A DNA stretch of 20,605 nucleotides, taken from positions 1 through 20,605 of the IMG/VR virus record IMGVR_UViG_3300048833_000639. One strand, 5' to 3'. Position numbers and translations under genes: made by a program. Positions 12,478 through 17,576 of this stretch are shown here, piece after piece; the stretch's first letter is position 1; each line of letters begins with the position of its first letter. The stretch comes from a virus. The notes under the pieces are model-generated. The model had not been told where the DNA came from. It saw only the letters and a program-made list of their open reading frames with translations, and did not search any database.

Positions 12478-12562
12478 TGTTGTTTTGTTTGTAGTCTCTA
12501 GCGCTTCTAGTGAAGCACTGATACACAATTCACGATGTCAAACAGCGCACAGATAAGCGTTC

Positions 12563-12907
12563 GGGATGCGTCGTGTGACGCTACTCGCTTCGTTCTCTGT
12601 CTCTCGACTGAGTGAGTAGCGCGTCGCTCTCTCTCTGTCTTGATGATTGATATTACGAAGTCTTAGATGATTTGTCGTCGTGTCGATGGGGATGCCTTCT
12701 GTGCCCGGCAGCTTCCCCGGCTCCAAACCTCCCATGTCCAGCCGAGCAGCTCCCGACTCCGGACGCCCTGCACTCCCCTCCCCTCTCCCGGCACCAGGTC
12801 TCCCGGATCCCGGCCTCCCCTCTCCCTGCTCCCGGCATGAGGATCGAGCTATGTGGCTGGGTAGCTATGGAGCTATGTCCTGCCCGCCCCGAGATCGGGG
12901 ATTGGTC
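12563..12907. other. Gene-free stretch: GG/CC-free remainder, then CC-dense tract
   Basis: 12566-12687 again lacks GG and CC. From 12688 the strand flips to a very C-rich pattern of CTCCC, CCCGG and CCTCCC words up to about 12840. The AGCTAT element (12846-12878) follows. The plus-strand open frame here gives a Pro/Ser-rich low-complexity peptide and I do not call it a gene. Confidence 0.6.
12846..12878. repeat. AGCTAT repeat cluster
   Basis: GAGCTATGTGGCTG, then GGTAGCTATGGAGCTATG. This is a divergent member of the GATAGCTATC family that clusters around parA. It lies about 100 bp upstream of the tRNA genes. Confidence 0.45.
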
Positions 12908-12965
12908 CTATCCTCCCAGGTCGAGAAAGTAAGTAAGCATTGACTTACTTTTCATGGGAGGATAG
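12908..12965. repeat. 11-bp inverted repeat enclosing the tRNA operator
   Basis: CTATCCTCCCA (12908-12918) and TGGGAGGATAG (12955-12965) are perfect inverted arms that enclose the palindromic operator and the -35 of the tRNA promoter. Confidence 0.6.
12929..12948. promoter_or_regulatory. Palindromic operator, copy 2
   Basis: GTAAGTAAGCATTGACTTAC: left arm perfect, right arm with one change from TTACTTAC. It overlaps the -35 (TTGACT) of the tRNA promoter. Confidence 0.65.
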
Positions 12966-12968
12966 CTT
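12940..12968 (+). promoter_or_regulatory. Promoter of the tRNA pair
   Basis: TTGACT (12940-12945), 17 bp, TAGCTT (12963-12968). The first tRNA base follows 14 bp later. The operator covers the -35, so tRNA transcription is probably repressible. Confidence 0.55.
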
Positions 12969-12981
12969 TGAGCCATCGTGA

Positions 12982-13059
12982 CGCGGTGTGGCGCAGCCCG
13001 GTTAGCGCGGGAGCCTCATAAGCTTCAGGTCGTCGGTTCAAATCCGACCGCCGCAACCA
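12982..13059 (+). tRNA. tRNA-Met(CAT), initiator-like
   Basis: The cloverleaf folds fully: acceptor CGCGGTG / CGCCGCA, D stem GCGC/GCGC, anticodon loop CTCATAA, T arm GTCGG-TTCAAAT-CCGAC, encoded ACCA end. C1 faces A72, the mismatch that marks bacterial initiator tRNA. The variable and T-arm region (AGGTCGTCGGTTCAAATCCG) matches what I remember of E. coli tRNA-fMet. However, the anticodon stem (GGAGC/GCTTC) lacks the three consecutive G:C pairs of initiators, and position 11-24 is C-G as in elongators. It may serve as an altered initiator or be a degenerate copy. Confidence 0.9.
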
Positions 13060-13062
13060 CGG

Positions 13063-13138
13063 TGAAGAGTAGCTCAGTTGGTAGAGCAGGCGACTGTTAA
13101 TCGTCCTGTCACAGGTTCGAATCCTGTCTCTCCAGCCA
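13063..13138 (+). tRNA. tRNA-Asn(GTT)
   Basis: The cloverleaf has D stem GCTC/GAGC, anticodon loop CTGTTAA, T arm ACAGG-TTCGAAT-CCTGT and encoded GCCA end. U1-A72 and discriminator G73 fit asparagine tRNAs. The acceptor stem has one A3 x C70 mismatch. It lies 3 bp after the tRNA-Met and is surely cotranscribed with it. Confidence 0.92.
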
Positions 13139-13157
13139 ACCTATTGAACGGACGCCT

Positions 13158-13571
13158 ATGCCTACGACCGACCCTTGGATCCGCAAGCTGATCGACCTCC
13201 GCTACCGCTATGGCGCCGCAGCTGGCGACTATTTCGAGGCGAACCCCGTCTGCGAGGTGGCCGAGTGCGCCGAAGATCGCATCGCCGTCCTGAACGTCCA
13301 TCACAAGCACGGCAAGGCCGTCGATGAGTTTCAGACCCTCTGCTTCAACTGCCACATGCTCGAGCACGCAGCCACGCCGGAGTTCACCGCCCGGCACCGT
13401 CAGGCGATCGTCGCTCAGCAGGCAGCGGATCGGGCCGTCATGGACAGTCGAGCTGCCGTCGCTCGCGAGCTTAAGAGCACTGGCCTTTCGCTACGCGAGA
13501 TCGGACGCCGCATCGGCGTCAGCCACATCACCGTTCGCAACTACCTCAACAGCGGCGTCGCCGCTTCCTAA
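13158..13571 (+). CDS. HNH-type nuclease with C-terminal helix-turn-helix, 137 aa
   Basis: The ATG at 13158 lies 19 bp after the tRNA-Asn, so the gene is probably read from the tRNA promoter. Residues 32-70 contain C32-x4-C37, a VHHKH core at 47-51 and CFNCH at 62-66. This is the zinc-ribbon and beta-beta-alpha metal arrangement of small HNH proteins. The C-terminal 35 residues (LKSTGLSLREIGRRIGVSHITVRNYL) form a clear helix-turn-helix for DNA binding. It could be a free-standing homing endonuclease or a phage regulator with a degenerate HNH domain; the histidines are intact. Acts on DNA in the cytoplasm. Confidence 0.75.
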   Translation: MPTTDPWIRKLIDLRYRYGAAAGDYFEANPVCEVAECAEDRIAVLNVHHKHGKAVDEFQTLCFNCHMLEHAATPEFTARHRQAIVAQQAADRAVMDSRAAVARELKSTGLSLREIGRRIGVSHITVRNYLNSGVAAS

Positions 13572-13593
13572 TTCCTCGTGCCCGAGAGCGCCT

Positions 13594-14022
13594 ATGTGTC
13601 GTCCTGAGAAGACCACCGTCCTGATGAAGCCCGTCTCCGACGATCGGGCTGCCCTTCTGGAGAAGGCCTTCGCGCCGAACCGGGCCAAGGAGAAAGAGAC
13701 TCTGGCAGCCCTTCAGGCGGCCGCTGAGCGCTCCGACGCCCACGCCGTGCCCGATGCGCCGGCCAAGACCGCCGACGCCGTCCCTGGCCTTTCCGTGGCC
13801 GGCTACAAGGCCCAGCCGAAGTGGCATGTGGATCTCGTCAACGAGAACAAGGTTCTCGAGGAGCACGTCCTGCGCCAGATCGACCATCACAAGCGCTTCC
13901 CGAACTCGTTCGACCAGCGCCTCGTCGCCCTCGCGAAGACCCACATCGACATCGCCTTCATGCTGCTCAACCGCGCCGTCTTCCAGCCGGGGCGCATCGA
14001 GGGCGAGCTCCCTCCCCTCTGA
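13594..14022 (+). CDS. Acb2/Tad1-hairpin-like protein (possible anti-CBASS sponge), 142 aa
   Basis: The start at 13594 is the best placed after the HNH stop; a second ATG at 13624 is possible. The N-terminal 85 residues are acidic, Ala-rich and probably flexible. The last 55 (KVLEEHVLRQIDHHKRFPN..., then ALAKTHIDIAFMLLNRAVFQP) match the two-helix pattern I associate with Acb2-family proteins: a basic helix, a short turn, then alternating AxTxIxxAFMxLNRAVxxP. Acb2 sequesters cyclic oligonucleotides to block CBASS defence. The assignment is by eye. Related domains of unknown activity exist in many alphaproteobacterial phages. Confidence 0.5.
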   Translation: MCRPEKTTVLMKPVSDDRAALLEKAFAPNRAKEKETLAALQAAAERSDAHAVPDAPAKTADAVPGLSVAGYKAQPKWHVDLVNENKVLEEHVLRQIDHHKRFPNSFDQRLVALAKTHIDIAFMLLNRAVFQPGRIEGELPPL

Positions 14023-14032
14023 CGGGCCTTTA

Positions 14033-14056
14033 GATAGCTATGCAGCTTTCCAGCCA
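14033..14056. repeat. AGCTAT palindrome upstream of the 14069 gene
   Basis: GATAGCTATGCAGC (14033-14046) then TTTCCAGCC; a member of the GATAGCTATC family, 13 bp before the ATG. Confidence 0.45.
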
Positions 14057-14068
14057 TATGAGCATCTG

Positions 14069-14536
14069 ATGTCCGTCATCGTCTACCGGGACGGCGTCAT
14101 GGCCGCCGACAGCCGCGCCTACAGCGGCTGCACCACGCCGATCGGCGCGAAGATGAAGATCCATCGCCTGAACGATGGCTCGTTGCTTGGAATCACCTCG
14201 TCCGTCGTCGGCATCCCCGAGGCGGTCGTGGCCTGGTTCAACAAGGGCGAGGACATCAACTGCCATCCGGTGCCGGCCGAGTTCGACGCCCTGCTCGTGC
14301 GCCCCAGCGGCGAGGTCTTCTTCTACTCGGACGGGTTCTATCCGTCCGGGCCCCTCGTCGGGCCCTATTGGTCCACCGGCAGCGGCGAGCGTTACGCGAT
14401 GGGCGCCATGGCCTTTGGTGCGACGGCAATTCAGGCAGCCGCTGTGGCGTCCGGGTTCGACCCGATGTGCGCCGTCCCGATCACGAGCATGCCGCTCCAC
14501 CCTGCCCCGGCCTCAGATAGCCAGAAAGCTGAATAG
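14069..14536 (+). CDS. HslV / proteasome-beta-like Ntn hydrolase, 155 aa
   Basis: The true start is 14069; the longer reading upstream shadows the Acb2-like gene. MSVIVYRDGVMAADSRAY matches the first strands of proteasome-like Ntn hydrolases: a small nucleophile (Ser2) exposed after Met removal, and VMAADSR as the characteristic second strand. Later blocks fit too: AKMKIHRL.DGSLLGITSS, GEVFFYSD, then STGSGERYAMGAMAFGA. Such phage proteins are common, usually of unknown substrate, and lack an HslU partner here. Ser rather than Thr as nucleophile is plausible but should be tested. It has an AGCTAT palindrome in its upstream region. Confidence 0.7.
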   Translation: MSVIVYRDGVMAADSRAYSGCTTPIGAKMKIHRLNDGSLLGITSSVVGIPEAVVAWFNKGEDINCHPVPAEFDALLVRPSGEVFFYSDGFYPSGPLVGPYWSTGSGERYAMGAMAFGATAIQAAAVASGFDPMCAVPITSMPLHPAPASDSQKAE

Positions 14537-14541
14537 CTATG
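14515..14541. repeat. AGCTAT element at the start of the 14539 gene
   Basis: AGATAGCCAGAAAGCTG then AATAGCTATGC; the ATG of the membrane-protein gene lies within it. Confidence 0.4.
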
Positions 14542-14739
14542 CACAAGTTCGCCAATTCCCTTGGCACGCTGCTTCTGGTCGTGACCTTCTGTGCGATCGC
14601 GCTGTGGGCCTCGGTGCTGATCCCGATCGTGCTGGGGTGCGCCTTCGTCGTGTTCCTGCTGTTCCTGCTCGTCGCGTGGCTGGTTGATGTCTGGCACGCG
14701 GTCTGGCGCCGCATTCGATCGCCACCTGCTCGCCGCTGA
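14539..14739 (+). CDS. Two-span membrane protein, 66 aa
   Basis: The ATG at 14539 is 2 bp after the previous stop, inside the AGCTAT element. Residues about 8-27 (LGTLLLVVTFCAIALWASVL) and 28-50 (IPIVLGCAFVVFLLFLLVAW) are two adjacent transmembrane segments. A basic tail (WRRIRSPPARR) likely stays cytoplasmic. The shape fits a small holin-like or exclusion protein, but no lysis genes are visible nearby. A strong terminator follows at 14758. Confidence 0.65.
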   Translation: MHKFANSLGTLLLVVTFCAIALWASVLIPIVLGCAFVVFLLFLLVAWLVDVWHAVWRRIRSPPARR

Positions 14740-14757
14740 CAGCACCCGATATGAATC

Positions 14758-14784
14758 AAGGCCCGGCTCATCACCGGGCCTTTT
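14758..14784 (+). terminator. Intrinsic terminator
   Basis: AAGGCCCGG and CCGGGCCTT pair around CTCATCA, ending in TTTT. Ends the 13158-14739 gene group. Confidence 0.85.
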
Positions 14785-14802
14785 GCTATCTGGCTATGTG
14801 GC

Positions 14803-14820
14803 TGAATAGCTATCCAGCCC
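14803..14820. repeat. GGCTGAATAGCTATCCAGCC palindrome near the parA operon end
   Basis: A near-perfect palindrome of the GATAGCTATC family with both CAGC-type outer arms. It lies downstream of the RHH gene and may be a partition or operator site. Confidence 0.5.
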
Positions 14821-14854
14821 TAACTTTCGCGCATCTAACATGCGCGAAAGTTAG
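14820..14854. repeat. Perfect 15-bp inverted repeat at the end of the RHH gene
   Basis: CTAACTTTCGCGCAT (14820-14834) and ATGCGCGAAAGTTAG (14840-14854) with a 5-nt loop. The right arm includes the RHH stop codon. There is no T run on the minus strand, so it is not a classical terminator. It could be a protein site or an mRNA-stabilising hairpin. Confidence 0.6.
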
Positions 14855-15114
14855 CGACCCTTGGCCTTCTGCTCGCGCTCCCAGGCCGCGAAGCTCTCGA
14901 TCAGCAGGGTCTTCATGTCGATGCCGAGCGTCGCGGCCGTGACCTTGAAGCGGGTGTGCCACTCTCTGGGCATGTTGAAGGTCATCGGCGCCAGGCGCTC
15001 GGCCTTCATGTTGTTGGCCGCGACCGGAGCGACCGCAGCTGCAGCCGGTGGCTCGGGCAGGAAGCTCTTGCGGGGCGGCGGAACGTTGGCGCGGGTCGCT
15101 TTGACCTCACTCAT
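14851..15114 (-). CDS. Ribbon-helix-helix partition partner of ParA, 87 aa
   Basis: Starts by 4-nt overlap with the parA stop (start 15114). Residues 1-40 are a flexible Pro/Ala-rich basic tail. Residues 44-83 carry an RHH fold: a strand MTFNMP, a helix REWHTRFKVTAATLG, then IDMKTLLIESFAAWE. Small RHH proteins directly after a ParA gene act as the centromere-binding partner (ParG, Omega and similar) and repress the operon. The flexible tail would contact ParA and stimulate its ATPase. The AGCTAT palindromes on both sides of the operon are the likely binding sites. Confidence 0.7.
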   Translation of the reverse strand: MSEVKATRANVPPPRKSFLPEPPAAAAVAPVAANNMKAERLAPMTFNMPREWHTRFKVTAATLGIDMKTLLIESFAAWEREQKAKGR

Positions 15115-15767
15115 GCGGCTTCTCCCAGGGTGGTCACGCGGCCGACGATCTCGGCGGCCAGCAGGTCTGCGCTCTCTTCCAGGCGCGAGGTGTTGAGGCC
15201 CTCGACCTCGCTCAGCGCCCGGCCGTGGTTCTGGGCGCGCTGATAGGAGGTCTTGGCGCTGATGTGCTGCTCGGCGACCAGGAACTTCGTCGCCCGGCGC
15301 AGATAGTCGCGCGCCTCGATCGCGGCGATCTTGGATTCCGTGACCTTGTTCAGGACGAACAGGATCTTGTCCTTCGGCACGCCCTTCTCGACCAGCTCGT
15401 TGGCGAACATCAGCTGGGGCTCGAGGTCGTCCAGCGGCAGCCCGGTCGGCACGACGACCAGATCGGCGATGCGCGCGATCTCCAGCGAGCTCTGGTCCGA
15501 GTCGGGCCGGCCGTCGACCACGACCAGGTCCACGGGCTCTCTGCGCAGGGAGGAGGGGGCTGTCCAGGGCTCGGCCAGGATCTCGGGCTGGAGACCGCTG
15601 GCGCGGCGTGTCTCGGCCCAGCGCACCGATGTGAGCTGGCGGGTGTTGAAGTCGCAGATCTTCACCGTCCAGCCGGCGACGGCGTAGGTTCTGGCGATGA
15701 GGCGGGCGAGGGTGCTTTTACCCACGCCCCCTTTCTGTGACAGGCAGGCGATGATCAGATCGGCCAT
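15111..15767 (-). CDS. parA: ParA-family partition ATPase, 218 aa
   Basis: The start at 15767 has GTGAGG just upstream. MADLIIACLSQKGGVGKST shows the deviant Walker A (residues 12-19, K12 and K17). VDLVVVDGRPD near residue 86 is the second conserved aspartate region. PTGLPLDDLEP and LFVLNKV fit the Walker B-proximal and switch elements of small ParA/MinD proteins. No N-terminal helix-turn-helix is present, so autoregulation falls to the RHH partner. ParA binds nucleoid DNA and moves low-copy replicons, which supports a plasmid-like prophage state. The upstream region is filled with AGCTAT repeats that overlap its probable promoter. Confidence 0.85.
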   Translation of the reverse strand: MADLIIACLSQKGGVGKSTLARLIARTYAVAGWTVKICDFNTRQLTSVRWAETRRASGLQPEILAEPWTAPSSLRREPVDLVVVDGRPDSDQSSLEIARIADLVVVPTGLPLDDLEPQLMFANELVEKGVPKDKILFVLNKVTESKIAAIEARDYLRRATKFLVAEQHISAKTSYQRAQNHGRALSEVEGLNTSRLEESADLLAAEIVGRVTTLGEAA

Positions 15768-15778
15768 TATTGCCTCAC

Positions 15779-15823
15779 ATAGCTATCGAGGGACGTAGCT
15801 ATGCAGCTAACCCGGAAGGGTTA
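15779..15823. repeat. Double AGCTAT repeat in the parA upstream region
   Basis: ATAGCTATCGAGGGACG, then TAGCTATGCAGCTAACC. GGACGTAGCT is shared with the copy at 16851. A small TAACCC-GGAA-GGGTTA hairpin (15808-15823) adjoins. The position fits an operator or centromere for the RHH protein. Confidence 0.55.
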
Positions 15824-15830
15824 ACGGAGT

Positions 15831-16217
15831 CTATACGGGCTCGAAGATGTCCAGATCGAAGAGGCGCTCATACTGGTCCGGATCGACCTTGAAGACGCGC
15901 CAGGTGAAGATCGTGGCGCAGCGCGCGACCTCCTTGTCCATGGTCGCATTCTCGGGGATCTTGTAGGCCTTCAGGATGTCAGGCAGCCGGTTCTGCCCCA
16001 GCATCTCGAGCTCCATGTCGTCGATGCGATGTGAGCGCCGGCCGACCTCAAGCTCCAGCCGGTCGATCGTCTTCTCCGTGACCATGTCGTCATCGTCGGG
16101 ATCGAAGCTGATGTCGGGCACCGTCATGATCGGGATCGCATAGTGCTTCCCGTAGACCGAGCTCGGATCGATGTTCACGGTGCCGACCATGCCGGTCGAG
16201 GTCCAGACCTGCATCAT
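15831..16217 (-). CDS. Hypothetical protein, 128 aa
   Basis: The ATG at 16217 overlaps the upstream kinase stop (ATGA); the slightly longer reading is a shadow. The acidic soluble protein begins MMQVWTSTGMVGTVNID. It has a central Asp run (FDPDDDDMV), a helical stretch (EKTIDRLELEVGRRSHRI) and a closing IFTWRVFKVDPDQYERLFD. No family is recognised. Coupling to the deoxynucleotide kinase-like gene suggests a role in nucleotide or DNA metabolism, but that is inference. Confidence 0.65.
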   Translation of the reverse strand: MMQVWTSTGMVGTVNIDPSSVYGKHYAIPIMTVPDISFDPDDDDMVTEKTIDRLELEVGRRSHRIDDMELEMLGQNRLPDILKAYKIPENATMDKEVARCATIFTWRVFKVDPDQYERLFDLDIFEPV

Positions 16218-16786
16218 GACAGCTGACCCAGGCGCCACTTCTTCAGGGCATGGGCGAGCTTCACACCGAGATCGACGCGCGCCTCGGCCGGCGAGAGACC
16301 GCGCGAGAGGCCGTCATTGTGGATGTGGTAGTGACAGTGGGCGGCGTTGTAGCGGTCGAACTCGTAAGGGGAGGGGCCAACGTCGGGCGCGAAGATCTCC
16401 AGGACGAGCGCGCCGTGTCCGCGCCAGTAGGCGCCCTGCTCGCGACGCACCGAGCCGAAGACGCTCAGCTGCCCGGCCGGCAGCGAGTTGTGGCTCATGA
16501 TCGGGATGATGTCGGCGCCGAACTTCGCCTCGAAGGCGTTGCCGAGCTCGCCCAGGATCTCGCGCACGGTCATCGTGCGGCCGTTCAGCTCGACCTGCTC
16601 CAGCTTGCCGGCCTGGGTGTAGACCTGGTCGTGGGTGAGGCCGAAATAGCTCTTGGCGATCTCGCGCAGCGGCTTGCCGTCGTCGACGAGGGTGTAGCCC
16701 TCGAGCGCGCCGAGCACTTCGGCCGCGGTCGACTTGCCGGAGGTGGGATGCCCGCACAGGGCGATCAGAGAGGGCAGGGGCTTCAT
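16214..16786 (-). CDS. Phage deoxynucleoside monophosphate kinase-like protein, 190 aa
   Basis: The start at 16786 has TTGAGGAT upstream. LIALCGHPTSGKST places a Walker A P-loop at residues 12-20. The following text (AAEVLGALEGYTLVDDGKPLREIAKSYFG) matches the layout of phage dNMP kinases and related P-loop NTPases: P-loop, helix, strand with DDG, then a substrate lid. Such enzymes phosphorylate dNMPs to supply phage replication. A histidine-rich motif (AAHCHYHIHND) near residue 150 is unusual. Regulated by operator copy 3, which directly abuts its -10. Confidence 0.7.
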   Translation of the reverse strand: MKPLPSLIALCGHPTSGKSTAAEVLGALEGYTLVDDGKPLREIAKSYFGLTHDQVYTQAGKLEQVELNGRTMTVREILGELGNAFEAKFGADIIPIMSHNSLPAGQLSVFGSVRREQGAYWRGHGALVLEIFAPDVGPSPYEFDRYNAAHCHYHIHNDGLSRGLSPAEARVDLGVKLAHALKKWRLGQLS

Positions 16787-16799
16787 GGGTCGATCCTCA

Positions 16800-16824
16800 A
16801 TAAGTAAGCGTTTACTTACTTATA
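16800..16824. promoter_or_regulatory. Palindromic operator, copy 3, with -10 box of the kinase unit
   Basis: ATAAGTAAGCGTTTACTTAC (16800-16819) is the operator. On the minus strand TATAAG (16824-16819) serves as -10 immediately before it. A further CTTACTTAT half-site overlaps. The regulator would sit at the transcription start. Confidence 0.6.
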
Positions 16825-16850
16825 GCGGGGCAGGTCGACCCAATGCGAAA

Positions 16851-16889
16851 ATAGCTGGATAGCTATTCAGCTATCCAAGGACGTAGCTT
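16851..16889. repeat. AGCTAT repeat cluster with 11-bp inverted repeat
   Basis: ATAGCTGGATA, GC, TATTCAGCTAT form an inverted repeat with one mismatch, followed by CCAAGGACGTAGCT as in the parA upstream copy. It overlaps the end of the 67-aa gene. Confidence 0.5.
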
Positions 16890-17070
16890 CATCCTCATCG
16901 GCCGGCTTGCCGTCCATGGCCTTGAGACGACGCAGCAGCGCCTGATTCAGCCGGCGCAGCGTGGCGTTCTCCTCCTCGAGCATCGTCACGCGGTCCTCGA
17001 GATGGAGCTCCGTGAGCACGGACATGCCGCGCTCTGAAAAAAAGTGAATGGGGTCGACTTTCCTGATCAT
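16867..17070 (-). CDS. Small coiled-coil protein, 67 aa
   Basis: Starts by ATGA overlap with the HNH stop (17070). After a short head (MIRKVDPIHFFSERG), residues about 20-52 are a clear leucine-zipper-like coiled coil (LHLEDRVTMLEEENATLRRL, then NQALLRRLKAMDG). The tail is acidic. It may dimerise and act as an adaptor. No DNA-binding domain is visible. Its 3' end runs into the AGCTAT repeat. Confidence 0.6.
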   Translation of the reverse strand: MIRKVDPIHFFSERGMSVLTELHLEDRVTMLEEENATLRRLNQALLRRLKAMDGKPADEDEATSLDS

Positions 17071-17576
17071 GCGGTCCTCGCGAACTGGCCGTAGTGGAGC
17101 TTTGCTGCCGCCTCATAAGCAGCGGCCGCGGCTTCGATCTCATCGAAAGAGCCGAGGTAGATCTGCTTTCGATCAACGGTGATCTGAGCGATGAACCGGC
17201 CTTTGCGGACGCGAACACCCTTCACGCCGGACTTCCCGTAGGGCTTCCGATTGGCAAGATTCTGCGCGCGCGTGCCGAGACGCAGATTGCTCCAGCTGTC
17301 GTCGCCCTTGTCCAAATTCTCGTGGTCGACATCGTTTACCGGCCAAGCGCCGGTCATGTAGAGCCAGGCAAGGCGATTGGCGCGATAGAGGGAGCCGTTG
17401 ATCCCGATCTCCCGATAGCCATGCCGCTTGCTGAGAGAGCCAGCGACGTCGCCCGCCTTCGGATTATTGCCATTGTCACCGAGCGCCGAGCGATCAATCC
17501 GCCAGGTGAAAATACCAGTTGCGGGGTCGTAGCTCAGAATCGCCAGCAAATCCGCCTGAGTGAGATCGTTCTTCAT
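17067..17576 (-). CDS. HNH endonuclease with AP2-type C-terminal domain, 169 aa
   Basis: The start at 17576 overlaps the helicase stop by 4 nt. The N-terminus (LLAILSYDPATGIFTWR) and AGDVAGSLSKRHGYREIGINGS belong to the common phage HNH family. RANRLAWLYMTGAWPVNDVDHENLD...NLRLGTRAQNLANRK is its metal core, and SGVKGVRVRKGRFIAQI plus YLGSFDEIEAAAAAYEAAA is the AP2-like DNA-binding end. The usual His before RLAW is Asn here, while VDH and the later Asn residues are kept, so activity may be reduced. It is a typical homing-endonuclease gene lodged in the helicase operon. Confidence 0.85.
   Translation of the reverse strand: MKNDLTQADLLAILSYDPATGIFTWRIDRSALGDNGNNPKAGDVAGSLSKRHGYREIGINGSLYRANRLAWLYMTGAWPVNDVDHENLDKGDDSWSNLRLGTRAQNLANRKPYGKSGVKGVRVRKGRFIAQITVDRKQIYLGSFDEIEAAAAAYEAAAKLHYGQFARTA

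Larger units (their letters stand above)
11773..12562. other. GG/CC-free island (790 nt without any GG or CC dinucleotide)
   Basis: Checked base by base: after the GG at 11771-11772 no GG or CC occurs until GGG at 12563-12565; then none again until GGG at 12688. Base composition would predict roughly a hundred such steps in 790 nt (rough estimate at about 50% GC). CG and GC dinucleotides remain very common, as do GATC words (13 counted). The island covers a whole minus-strand gene, its terminator hairpin and its leader, so coding is not the cause. Both borders are abrupt. Confidence 0.97.

Noticed and set aside
11773-12562. GATC enrichment as the main signal of the island
   Set aside because: Thirteen GATC words are more than expected for this length, but GATC is frequent throughout the window. 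The absence of GG and CC is far stronger and probably drives the apparent enrichment.
12680-12943. Pro/Ser-rich open frame after the island
   Set aside because: Low-complexity product from CC-dense DNA, no ribosome site, and it overlaps the tRNA operator.
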